Source: DATBLE01 sp046734415
GTDB taxonomy: Bacteria; Actinomycetota; Thermoleophilia; Gaiellales; Gaiellaceae
Assembly (NCBI GenBank): GCA_046734415.1
Contig: JBKPRD010000158.1
Span: forward strand, 1-9,591
Direction of reading: 5' to 3'
Length of the DNA: 9,591 bases
The translations under genes were made by a program, and so were the position numbers. The notes under the pieces were generated by a model. The model saw only the letters and a list, made by a program, of their open reading frames with translations. It had not been told where the DNA came from and made no database searches. Below are positions 1 through 6,316 of the stretch, piece after piece (position 1 is the stretch's first letter; each line of letters starts with the position of its first letter).

Positions 1-457
1 GGCCGCCGAGACGCTGCCAGGCTGCGGCCGTGCGGGGCGCGACGGCGAAGCCGCCCTCGGCCGCGTCGATCGCGTCGGCGAGGCACGCGTCGAGCCCGAG
101 GCGGCAGTAGTGCTCCGCGAACGCGGCCCAGCCGGCGACTGCGCCGGGCACAGTCACCGACCGCGGCCCCATCTGCTCCGCCGGCGCCGGCTCGGCCGAC
201 GCCGGCGCCGGCCCGGCGGCGTCCAGGCCCTCCAGCTCGCCGTCCCGCCAGACCTGGGCGAAGCAGTCGCCGCCGATTCCCGTCGACATCGGCTCGGTGA
301 CGCAGAGGACGGCGGCGGCGGCGAGCGCCGCGTCGGCCGCATTTCCGCCGCGCTCCAGCGCGCGCAGCCCGGCCCGCGTCGCGAGCGGCTGGCTCGTCGC
401 CACCATCGCCTCGGCCGCGACCGCAGGTGGACGCCCGAATGCGAACCGATAGCTCAC
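1..457 (-). CDS. Gamma-glutamyltransferase-family protein, N-terminal part (runs off the left edge)
   Basis: The N-terminal 152 codons of a GGT-family Ntn-hydrolase are visible. Characteristic stretches are MVATSQPLATRAGLRALERG (residues 18-37), then GNAADAALAAA, then TEPMSTGIGGDCFAQVW (54-70), all matching the start of the GGT large subunit. Members are made as one chain that self-cleaves before a nucleophilic Thr; that part lies outside the window, so activity cannot be judged. Known members hydrolyse gamma-glutamyl amides such as glutathione, or act as acylases. The start is GTG at 457; it overlaps the comB stop as GTGA, implying translational coupling. There is no signal peptide in the visible N-terminus, so the product is probably cytoplasmic. 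Where classical GGTs have DFREMAP, with the Arg that holds the substrate carboxylate, this protein reads DAAGPAP (79-85 approximately), which points to the GGT-like/acylase side of the family rather than a classical glutathione hydrolase. Confidence 0.88.
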   Translation of the reverse strand, partial: MSYRFAFGRPPAVAAEAMVATSQPLATRAGLRALERGGNAADAALAAAAVLCVTEPMSTGIGGDCFAQVWRDGELEGLDAAGPAPASAEPAPAEQMGPRSVTVPGAVAGWAAFAEHYCRLGLDACLADAIDAAEGGFAVAPRTAAAWQRLGG

Positions 458-1134
458 GCGACGATCTCCGCCGCCGCGCCGAGCATCCGGGAGAACCGCG
501 GCACGACCGGGAGGACGCTCTCCCGGGAGCAGAAGAGGATGTCCTCTTCCAGCCCCGGCGGCCCGTACGTGCGCGCGAGCAACGCCTCGTGCGCGTCCGG
601 GAACGACGCGGCGACGAGCTCGGCCGCGATCGCCGCATCGGAGCGCTGGCCATCGAGCAGCACCACGATCCGGCCGGCGCAGTACGCGTCGTCGAGCGCG
701 AACGCGCCCTTGAACCCGGCGCAGAAGATCGCGGTGTCGACCCCGAGCCTGCGCGCGTGCTCCGCCACCGCCCCCAGGTTGAGCAGCGAGCCGAGCACCA
801 CCTCGTCGCACCGGGACGCCGCGCTCAGGATCGCCTGCGTCCCGTTCGTCGTCGAGAGGATCAGCGTGTCCGCCCTCGGCTCCAGGAACTCACGCGGGGA
901 GGCGCCGACGTCGAAGCCGTCGATCCTGACCGCGTTCCGCTCGCCGCCCACGAGCGAGCCCTCGATCTCCCCGCGCAACCGCCGCGCCTCGTCGATCTCT
1001 GCGCAGCAGAGGACGCGCCTGTAGCCGGCCGACAGCGCCTGCGCGATCGACGACGTCGCCCGCAGGACGTCGACCACGATCCCGAGCGGCGCGGCCGCCT
1101 CTTCCTGCGGCGTGAAGGCGACATGGACGCGCAT
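454..1134 (-). CDS. comB: 2-phosphosulfolactate phosphatase family protein (ComB)
   Basis: A 226-residue ComB-family protein. The family removes phosphate from 2-phosphosulfolactate to give 3-sulfolactate, an early step of coenzyme M synthesis in methanogens and of sulfolactate formation in some bacteria; it is Mg-dependent and cytoplasmic. Visible family blocks: VDVLRATSSI (21-30), GGERNAVRIDGFDVGASP (63-80), STTNGTQA (94-101), FCAGFKGAFALDDAYCAGR (137-155). Length is normal for the family. One small deviation is GASP where GNSP is usual. The start ATG at 1134 gives MRVHVAF, a sensible beginning; no Shine-Dalgarno precedes it. The gene is divergent from the rhomboid gene, and its stop overlaps the GTG of the GGT-family gene by 4 bp, so these two are probably co-transcribed. 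Nothing else in the window belongs to coenzyme M or sulfolactate metabolism, so the physiological substrate is uncertain. Confidence 0.9.
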   Translation of the reverse strand: MRVHVAFTPQEEAAAPLGIVVDVLRATSSIAQALSAGYRRVLCCAEIDEARRLRGEIEGSLVGGERNAVRIDGFDVGASPREFLEPRADTLILSTTNGTQAILSAASRCDEVVLGSLLNLGAVAEHARRLGVDTAIFCAGFKGAFALDDAYCAGRIVVLLDGQRSDAAIAAELVAASFPDAHEALLARTYGPPGLEEDILFCSRESVLPVVPRFSRMLGAAAEIVA

Positions 1135-1144
1135 GGGGCACGGG

Positions 1145-1150
1145 TACGCT
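1145..1150 (+). promoter_or_regulatory. Putative -10 element (TACGCT) for the rhomboid gene
   Basis: TACGCT fits the actinobacterial TANNNT -10 pattern and ends 9 nt before the GTG at 1160. No Shine-Dalgarno is present, so the message would be leaderless or have a 2-3 nt leader. I see no clear -35. It overlaps a reverse-strand TANNNT hexamer at 1146-1151. The hexamer is short and could occur by chance. Confidence 0.35.
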
Positions 1151-1151
1151 A
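1146..1151 (-). promoter_or_regulatory. Putative -10 element (TAGCGT) for comB
   Basis: On the minus strand TAGCGT lies 11 nt upstream of the comB ATG (1134). With the usual 6-7 nt from -10 to transcription start this gives a leader of about 4-5 nt. It shares five of six bases with the opposing hexamer for the rhomboid gene. No -35 was recognised, so the call is tentative. Confidence 0.3.
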
Positions 1152-1159
1152 GCTACGAG

Positions 1160-2008
1160 GTGCCCACCTGCTATCGCCATCCCGATCGGGAGACCGGTCT
1201 CTCGTGCTCGGAGTGCGGTCGCCCGATCTGCACGGACTGCGTGACGTTCGCCCCGGTCGGCCTGCGCTGCCCCGACCACGCGGGCGTCACCCGCTCGACG
1301 CCGCGGCCGGTGCGCAGCGTCCAGCGGCCCCTCGCGCGCCGCGGGATCACGCTTCCGACCACGGCGATCGTCACCCGGATCCTCGTCGCGCTGAACGTGA
1401 TCGTCTACCTGATCACCGTCGCGCAGGGCTCCGGGATCAACTCGCCGGGCGGGAGCCTCTTCGACAAGTGGCTCCTGTTCGGGCCCGCGGTCGCGCACGG
1501 CGACTGGTGGCGGCTGCTGACCGCCTGTTTCCTGCACGCCGGCATCTGGCACATCGCCGTGAACATGTATGCGCTCTGGTGGCTCGGCTCAGTGGTCGAG
1601 AGCGCGATCGGACCGCTCCGATTCACCCTGCTCTACCTCGGCTCGGGCCTCGCCGGGTCGGCGGGAGCCCTGCTCTGGAAGCCGCTCGCCCCCACCGTCG
1701 GGGCGTCCGGGGCGATCTTCGGGATCCTGGGCGCCGGGCTGATCCTCGAGTGGCGGGCGACCGGGCGGCTGATGGGCGGCTTCGCAGTGATGATCCTGAT
1801 CAACCTTGCCTTTACCTTCGGGTTCTCCAGCTTCATCTCGGTCGGCGGCCACGTCGGCGGGCTGATCGGCGGCCTCGCCGGAACGGCGATCATCGTCGCC
1901 CGCGGCCGCCATCGCGAGACCTGGGACCTCCCGACCATCGCCGGTCTCGTCGGCATCGGAGTGGTATCCGTGTTAGTCGCGTATCTGAAGGTTCGCGGGC
2001 TCGCGTAG
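1160..2008 (+). CDS. Rhomboid intramembrane serine protease with N-terminal B-box-like zinc finger
   Basis: A 282-residue polytopic membrane protein. Residues 4-40 hold a zinc-finger pattern: C4-x2-H7, C16-x2-C19, C24-x2-C27, C37-x2-H40. After a linker come about six membrane segments of the rhomboid core (from about 68). Rhomboid signatures are WWRLLTACFLHAGIWHIAVN (116-135), with the loop-side H131 and N135 of the oxyanion region, catalytic S183 in GASGAIFG, and catalytic H231 in GGHVGG. All residues needed for activity are present. Rhomboids cleave transmembrane helices of client proteins inside the membrane; the client here is unknown, and the finger probably faces the cytoplasm and may recruit it. 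GTG 1160 is chosen because a TANNNT hexamer sits 9 nt upstream and it lies just before the first zinc ligand. In-frame ATG 1133 or GTG 1112 are possible and would overlap comB. Confidence 0.9.
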   Translation: MPTCYRHPDRETGLSCSECGRPICTDCVTFAPVGLRCPDHAGVTRSTPRPVRSVQRPLARRGITLPTTAIVTRILVALNVIVYLITVAQGSGINSPGGSLFDKWLLFGPAVAHGDWWRLLTACFLHAGIWHIAVNMYALWWLGSVVESAIGPLRFTLLYLGSGLAGSAGALLWKPLAPTVGASGAIFGILGAGLILEWRATGRLMGGFAVMILINLAFTFGFSSFISVGGHVGGLIGGLAGTAIIVARGRHRETWDLPTIAGLVGIGVVSVLVAYLKVRGLA

Positions 2009-2024
2009 CCGCCGCGCTACCCGC
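1995..2024. terminator. Possible bidirectional terminator hairpin between convergent genes
   Basis: GTAGC (2005-2009) pairs with GCTAC (2016-2020) around the loop CGCCGC, and GCGG (1995-1998) pairs with CCGC (2021-2024) outside a 6-nt left-hand bulge. The hairpin spans the rhomboid stop (2006-2008) and the PPDK stop (2017-2019). There is no T-tract on either side, so it is not a classical intrinsic terminator. In sequence this GC-rich such stems also arise by chance. Confidence 0.3.
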
Positions 2025-4608
2025 CGGCGACCGCCGCCTCGACGCCCGACTCGACGAGCGCGGCCTGCGCCGCCGCGAGCCGGGCGAGCGGCACGCGGTA
2101 GGGCGAGCACGAGACGTAGTCGAGGCCGATCCGGTGGCAGAAGGCGACCGAGCGCGGCTCGCCCCCGTGCTCGCCGCAGATCCCGAGCTTGATGTCCTCC
2201 TTCGTGCTCCGGCCGCGGTCGACCGCGATCCGCATCAGGTCGCCGACGCCGCCCTCGTCGAGGACCTCGAACGGGTTGCGCTCGAGGACGTCGTCCTCCA
2301 GGTAAGTCGTCAGGAACTTCCCCTCCGCGTCGTCGCGCGAGAAGCCGAGCGCGGTCTGGGTGAGGTCGTTCGTCCCGAACGAGAAGAAGTCGGCGTGTCC
2401 GGCGATCTCGTCCGCACGGATGCAGGCGCGCGGAAGCTCGATCATCGTCCCGACGAGGTAGTCGAGCTCGCCTTCCTCTTCCGCGATCCGGACCGTGAGC
2501 TCCCGCAGGCGGCGGAGCTCCTCCTCGAAGGCGACGAGCGGATGCATGATCTCGACGAGCGGTGCGTCGCCCGTGCGCTGCCGGACGGCGATCGCCGCGC
2601 GGACGATCGCCCGAACCTGCGTCTCGTAGATCTCGGGGTACATCAGCCCGAGGCGGCAGCCGCGCGTACCGAGCATCGGATTCGCCTCGCGCAGCTGCTT
2701 GATCCGCTCGCGCATCGCGTCCGACGTCGCCTCCTCGAGCGCGGGCAGGAACTCGTGCAGCGGCGGGTCGAGCAGGCGGATCGTCACGGGCAATCCCGCC
2801 ATCGCCTCGATGATCCCCTCGAAGTCGGCCTGCTGCATCGGCAGGAGCCGGTCGAGCGCCGCGCGGCGCTCGTCCTCGTTGCCGGCCATGATCATCTCGC
2901 GGACGACCGGCAGCCGGTCCTCCGCGTTGAACATGTGCTCCGTCCGGCAGAGGCCGATGCCCTGGGCGCCGAGTTCCCGCGCCTTGGCGGCGTCCTCGGG
3001 CGTGTCGGCGTTCGCCCGCACCTTCAGCCGCCGGATCCCGTCGGCCCACTCGAGCACGGTCTGGAAGTCCTCGTTGATCTGTGGCGGTACGAGCCGGACC
3101 GCGCCGAGGCTCACCGCTCCGGTCGCGCCGTTGATCGTGATCTCGTCGCCCTCGTGGAGCTCGTGCCCGTTCAGCGTCGCTCGGCCGGGCTCGACGTGGA
3201 GCGCCTCGCACCCGGTCACGCACGGGATACCCTCGCCGCGCGCGACCACGGCCGCGTGCGAGGTCAGGCCGCCGTGGGCGGTCAGGATGCCGGCCGCGTG
3301 GCGCATGCCGTAGTAGTCGTCCGGCGTCGTCTCCCAGCGGACGAGGATGACGCTCTCGCCGGCGGAGCCGCGCCGCTCCGCGGCGGCCGCGTCGAAGACC
3401 ACTTTGCCGGAGGCGGCGCCGGGCGATGCGTTCAGACCCGTCGCGACGACCTCGTAGTCGGCAGCGGGGTCGAGCATCGGGTGCAGCAGCTGCTCGAGCT
3501 GGCCCGGCTCGATCCGCGCCACGCCCTCCTCACGCGAGATCAGGCCCTCGTCGACCATGTCCACCGCGGCCTTCAGGGCGGCAGCGGCCGTCCGCTTGGC
3601 CGTCCGCGTCTGCAGGAGGTACAGCGTTCCGTCGTCGACCGTGAACTCGATGTCCTGCACGTCGCGGTAGTGCTCCTCGAGGCGGCGGATCGTGTCCTGG
3701 AGCTGCTCGAAGGCCTGCGGCAGCACCTCCTTCATGCGGGAGATCGGCTCCGGCGTCCGGATCCCGGCGACGACGTCCTCGCCCTGTGCGTTGACGAGGA
3801 ACTCGCCGAACAGCCCCGGCTCGCCGGTCGACGGGTTGCGCGTGAAGGTGACCCCGGTCGCGGACGTCTCGCCCTTGTTGCCGAACACCATCTGGACCAC
3901 GTTGACGGCGGTTCCGAGGTCGTCGGGGATCTCGTGCGCGCGCCGGTAGACCTGCGCCCGCGGCGTGTTCCACGACTGGAAGACGGCCTCGACCGCCCGC
4001 GCGAGCTGGCCGCGCGCGTCCTGCGGGAACGTGCGCCCGGTCTCCTCCTCGTAGATGCGCTCGTAGCGCGAGACGAGCTCGGCGAGGTCGTCGTCGGTCA
4101 GATCTACGTCCTGCTCCGCCCCCCGTTCCTGCTTGAGCTTCGACAGCTCCTGCTCGAACCGGTGGCCGTCGATCCCGTCGACGGTCTCGCCGTACATCTG
4201 GATCAGGCGGCGGTAGGAGTCGCAGGCGAAGCGGCGGTTGCCGGTCGTCTCGGCCAGGCCTTCGACGGACTCGCGGTCGAGCCCGACGTTCAGGATCGTG
4301 TCCATCATCCCCGGCATCGAGATCGCAGCGCCCGAGCGTACGGAGACGAGCAGCGGGTCGTGCCGGTCGCCGAAGCGCTTGCCGGCCTTCGCCTCGAGCG
4401 CCTCGACGTGCCGCTCGATCTCCTCCGCGAGCCCCGCCGGCATCTCGCCTCCGGCACCCATGTAGTCGCGGCAGGCTTCGGTCGTGACCGTGAAGCCGGC
4501 GGGCACGGGCATGCCGAGCTGGGTCATCTCCGCCAGGCCGATCCCTTTTCCCCCGAGGAGCTCCCTGCCGCCCCCAGAGAGCTCGTCGAAGTCGTAGACG
4601 TACCCCAT
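2017..4608 (-). CDS. ppdK: Pyruvate, phosphate dikinase
   Basis: 863 residues, close to the usual ~870-880. PPDK interconverts pyruvate + ATP + Pi and phosphoenolpyruvate + AMP + PPi in the cytoplasm, in either the gluconeogenic or the PPi-dependent glycolytic direction. The N-terminus MGYVYDFDEL with LLGGKGIGLAEMTQLGMPVP (17-36) opens the ATP-binding domain. The swivelling phosphohistidine domain has GGLTSHAAVVARG (446-458) with catalytic H451 and regulatory T449. The C-terminal PEP/pyruvate barrel has GLCRTEHMF (552-560), FGTNDLTQT (744-752) and LGICGEHGG (808-816) with proton-donor C811. The enzyme looks intact. ATG 4608 matches the family start; an in-frame TTG at 4617 would add three residues. 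It is the last gene of the regulator / small membrane protein / ppdK run, 11 nt after the small gene's stop, and may also have its own promoter there. Confidence 0.97.
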   Translation of the reverse strand: MGYVYDFDELSGGGRELLGGKGIGLAEMTQLGMPVPAGFTVTTEACRDYMGAGGEMPAGLAEEIERHVEALEAKAGKRFGDRHDPLLVSVRSGAAISMPGMMDTILNVGLDRESVEGLAETTGNRRFACDSYRRLIQMYGETVDGIDGHRFEQELSKLKQERGAEQDVDLTDDDLAELVSRYERIYEEETGRTFPQDARGQLARAVEAVFQSWNTPRAQVYRRAHEIPDDLGTAVNVVQMVFGNKGETSATGVTFTRNPSTGEPGLFGEFLVNAQGEDVVAGIRTPEPISRMKEVLPQAFEQLQDTIRRLEEHYRDVQDIEFTVDDGTLYLLQTRTAKRTAAAALKAAVDMVDEGLISREEGVARIEPGQLEQLLHPMLDPAADYEVVATGLNASPGAASGKVVFDAAAAERRGSAGESVILVRWETTPDDYYGMRHAAGILTAHGGLTSHAAVVARGEGIPCVTGCEALHVEPGRATLNGHELHEGDEITINGATGAVSLGAVRLVPPQINEDFQTVLEWADGIRRLKVRANADTPEDAAKARELGAQGIGLCRTEHMFNAEDRLPVVREMIMAGNEDERRAALDRLLPMQQADFEGIIEAMAGLPVTIRLLDPPLHEFLPALEEATSDAMRERIKQLREANPMLGTRGCRLGLMYPEIYETQVRAIVRAAIAVRQRTGDAPLVEIMHPLVAFEEELRRLRELTVRIAEEEGELDYLVGTMIELPRACIRADEIAGHADFFSFGTNDLTQTALGFSRDDAEGKFLTTYLEDDVLERNPFEVLDEGGVGDLMRIAVDRGRSTKEDIKLGICGEHGGEPRSVAFCHRIGLDYVSCSPYRVPLARLAAAQAALVESGVEAAVAGG

Positions 4609-4616
4609 CGGCGGCA

Positions 4617-4622
4617 ATCTTA
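4617..4622 (-). promoter_or_regulatory. Putative -10 element (TAAGAT) for ppdK, overlapping the upstream stop codon
   Basis: On the minus strand TAAGAT matches TANNNT and ends 8 nt before the ppdK ATG (4608). Its TAA is also the stop codon of the small membrane-protein gene. No Shine-Dalgarno lies between, so an internal promoter giving a leaderless or nearly leaderless ppdK message is plausible. No -35 was seen. Confidence 0.4.
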
Positions 4623-4790
4623 TGGCGCGTCCGAGCGACGCCGCCGCGCTCTGAACTCGGCCGCCCAGGCGAGCGCGCGGATACCGATCCAGATCGGCGT
4701 CAGCACGACGTAGAAGAGGAACATCCCGACAGCGAGCTCGACGCCCCAGAACGCCCAGCGCCAGATCGAAATCCGCGGCTTCGGCTTCAC
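4620..4790 (-). CDS. Small single-span membrane protein between PPDK regulatory protein and PPDK
   Basis: A 56-codon frame starts at GTG 4790 and ends at TAA 4620-4622. It begins MKPKPRISIWRW, has a hydrophobic stretch LAVGMFLFYVVLTPIWIGI (residues 19-37), then IRALAWAAEF and a basic tail RARRRR (47-52), ending SDAP. This is a typical small bitopic membrane protein: Trp-rich interface residues (W10, W12, W15) before the span and positive charge at both ends, which leaves orientation ambiguous. It fills the 169-bp gap between its neighbours, overlapping the regulatory protein's stop as GTGA and ending 11 nt before ppdK. That fit, the lack of other stops and the clean hydrophobic pattern support a real gene. 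I do not recognise a family. Position suggests a link to PPDK or its regulator, for example membrane tethering, but this is inference. Confidence 0.72.
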   Translation of the reverse strand: MKPKPRISIWRWAFWGVELAVGMFLFYVVLTPIWIGIRALAWAAEFRARRRRSDAP

Positions 4791-5614
4791 GTCCGGGTCC
4801 GCTTCCGGTCCTCGACGAGCTTGACGACGCGCGAGGCGGTCTCCTCGATCGAGAGCTCCGTGATGTCGAGGACCGGGCAGCCGAGCCGCCGGTGGATCGC
4901 GTTCGCCTGCTCGAGCTCCTCGTAGATCTCGACGAGCTCGGCGTATGCCCGAGGTGTCGCGCCCAGGTGCCGGACGCGTTCCTGGCGGATCTCCGCCAGC
5001 CGCGCGGCGTCGATCGTCAGCCCCAGGATCTTCGCCTGGTCGATCTCGAACAGCTCCTTCGGCACCTCGATTCCACGGACGACGGGGACGTTGGCGGTCT
5101 TGTAGCCCATGTAGCCGAGATACATCGAGAGCGGCGTCTTCGACGTCCGGGAGACGCCGACGAGCACGATGTCGGCCTCCCCGAGGCCACCGCCCATGCC
5201 GTCGTCGTACTTGACCGCGAACTCGATCGCGGCGATGCGGCGGAAGTACGCCGAGTCGAGCGGGTGACGGACGCCCGGTGCCATCCGCGCCGCGCGGCCG
5301 GAGATCTTCGCGATCGACGCCAGCGGCGGCCCGAGGATGTCGCAGTAGTGCAGCTTCGCGCGGCGGCAGAAGTCCTTCATCGACTCGCGGAGCTCGGGCT
5401 TGACGATCGTGTAGACGACGACCGCCGGCCGGCCCTTGGCCCGGTCGACGACGAGACGCAGGTCGTCGACGGTCTCGACGCGCGGGTGGCGCACCTCCTC
5501 GAACGGCTGCTCCGGGAACTGGGCCTCCAGCGCGGCGACGAGACGCGTGGCGGTCTCCCCGGTCGCGTCGGAGACGATGTGGAGCTCGACCGGCGGCGGG
5601 CCCGGCTTGCTCAT
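4787..5614 (-). CDS. Pyruvate, phosphate dikinase regulatory protein (bifunctional Ser/Thr kinase / pyrophosphorylase, DUF299)
   Basis: 275 residues, normal for the PDRP/PpsR family. Family members inactivate PPDK (or PEP synthetase) by ADP-dependent phosphorylation of a Thr near the catalytic His, and reactivate it by Pi-dependent dephosphorylation. Signatures: HIVSDATGETATRLV (12-26), GVRHPLDSAYFRRIAAIEF (114-132) followed by AVKYDDG, P-loop GVSRTSKTPLSMYLGYMG (153-170), and YKTANVPVVRGIEVP (171-185). ATG 5614 gives MSKPGPPPVELHIVSD; a weak GAGAG lies just upstream. The frame stays open further upstream, but that extension would run through the opposing response-regulator gene and lacks family sequence. 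It heads the operon with the small membrane protein and ppdK, whose presence indicates PPDK rather than PEP synthetase is the target. It is divergent from the response regulator across 33 bp. Confidence 0.96.
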   Translation of the reverse strand: MSKPGPPPVELHIVSDATGETATRLVAALEAQFPEQPFEEVRHPRVETVDDLRLVVDRAKGRPAVVVYTIVKPELRESMKDFCRRAKLHYCDILGPPLASIAKISGRAARMAPGVRHPLDSAYFRRIAAIEFAVKYDDGMGGGLGEADIVLVGVSRTSKTPLSMYLGYMGYKTANVPVVRGIEVPKELFEIDQAKILGLTIDAARLAEIRQERVRHLGATPRAYAELVEIYEELEQANAIHRRLGCPVLDITELSIEETASRVVKLVEDRKRTRT

Positions 5615-5616
5615 AT

Positions 5617-5637
5617 TGCTCTCAGGTCGATAGAGCA
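5617..5637. promoter_or_regulatory. Inverted repeat in the divergent PDRP / response-regulator promoter region
   Basis: Perfect 6-bp arms TGCTCT (5617-5622) and AGAGCA (5632-5637) are separated by 9 bp. The element fills most of the 33 bp between the two divergent start codons (5614 and 5648). It could be an operator for a dimeric regulator, possibly the adjacent response regulator, or merely overlap the promoters. OmpR-family sites are more often direct repeats, which weakens the autoregulation reading. Confidence 0.35.
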
Positions 5638-5647
5638 CACTTGCACG

Positions 5648-6316
5648 GTGCGCATTCTCGTCGTGGACGACGAACGGGCGGTCCGGGAGGCGCTCGAGCG
5701 GGCGCTGCGGCTCGAGGGCTACGAGGTCGAGCTCGCCGAGGACGGGCAGGAGGCCCTCTTCTCGCTTGCCCGCCACGGTGTGGACGCGATCGTCCTCGAC
5801 GTGCTGATGCCGGTGATGGACGGCCTCGAGACTTCCCGCAAGCTGCGCCGGCAGGGGAACACCACTCCGATCCTCATGCTGACCGCCCGGCACGAGGTCA
5901 GCGACCGCGTCGCCGGGCTCGACGCGGGCGCCGACGACTACCTCGTCAAGCCGTTCGCGCTCGAGGAGCTGCTTGCGCGGCTCCGCGCGCTCCTGCGCCG
6001 GGCGAACGGGGGCGACGAGATGCTCTCGTTCGCCGACCTGACCCTCGATCCCGGCACGCGCGATGTGCGTCGCGCCGACCGGTCGATCGAGCTGACCCGT
6101 ACCGAGTTCCTGCTGCTCGAGCTCTTCCTGCGCAACCCGCGCCAGGTGTTGACGCGTGACGTCATCTTCGACCGGGTCTGGGGCTACGACTTCGGCCCTG
6201 CTTCGAACTCGCTCGAGGTCTACGTCGGCTATCTCCGGCGGAAGACCGAGGCGGGCGGCGAGCCGCGCCTGATCCACACGGTTCGCGGCGTCGGGTACGC
6301 GCTCCGCGAAGAATGA
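5648..6316 (+). CDS. OmpR/PhoB-family response regulator (MprA-like)
   Basis: 222 residues with a receiver domain (about 1-118) and a winged-helix DNA-binding domain (about 128-222). The receiver has the acidic pocket D7/D8, phospho-acceptor D51 in VLDVLMP, switch residue T79 in LMLTAR, and K101 in YLVKPF. The output domain shows LTRTEFLLLELFLRNP, then VWGYDF and YLRRKTEAGGEPRLIHTVRG, the usual recognition-helix and wing region. When phosphorylated by its kinase it should bind DNA as a dimer. GTG 5648 gives MRILVVDDE; no Shine-Dalgarno is present. Its TGA overlaps the kinase ATG (ATGA). Similarity to mycobacterial MprA is from pattern recall, and the stimulus and regulon are not evident from sequence. 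The divergent PPDK operon is a candidate target. Confidence 0.95.
   Translation: MRILVVDDERAVREALERALRLEGYEVELAEDGQEALFSLARHGVDAIVLDVLMPVMDGLETSRKLRRQGNTTPILMLTARHEVSDRVAGLDAGADDYLVKPFALEELLARLRALLRRANGGDEMLSFADLTLDPGTRDVRRADRSIELTRTEFLLLELFLRNPRQVLTRDVIFDRVWGYDFGPASNSLEVYVGYLRRKTEAGGEPRLIHTVRGVGYALREE

Noticed and set aside
110..1152. Plus-strand open frames opposite comB and the GGT-family gene
   Set aside because: Arg/Ala/Ser-rich shadows with no domain; the minus-strand reading gives clear ComB and GGT sequence.
4617..4617. Alternative TTG start for ppdK adding three residues
   Set aside because: ATG 4608 gives the usual family N-terminus and fits the upstream -10 spacing; TTG lies directly against the proposed promoter.
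1204..4713. A 1169-codon plus-strand open frame opposite PPDK
   Set aside because: It is composed of low-complexity Arg/Ala/Asp/Leu-rich sequence with no recognisable domain, and is the antisense shadow of PPDK and of the rhomboid gene in GC-rich DNA.
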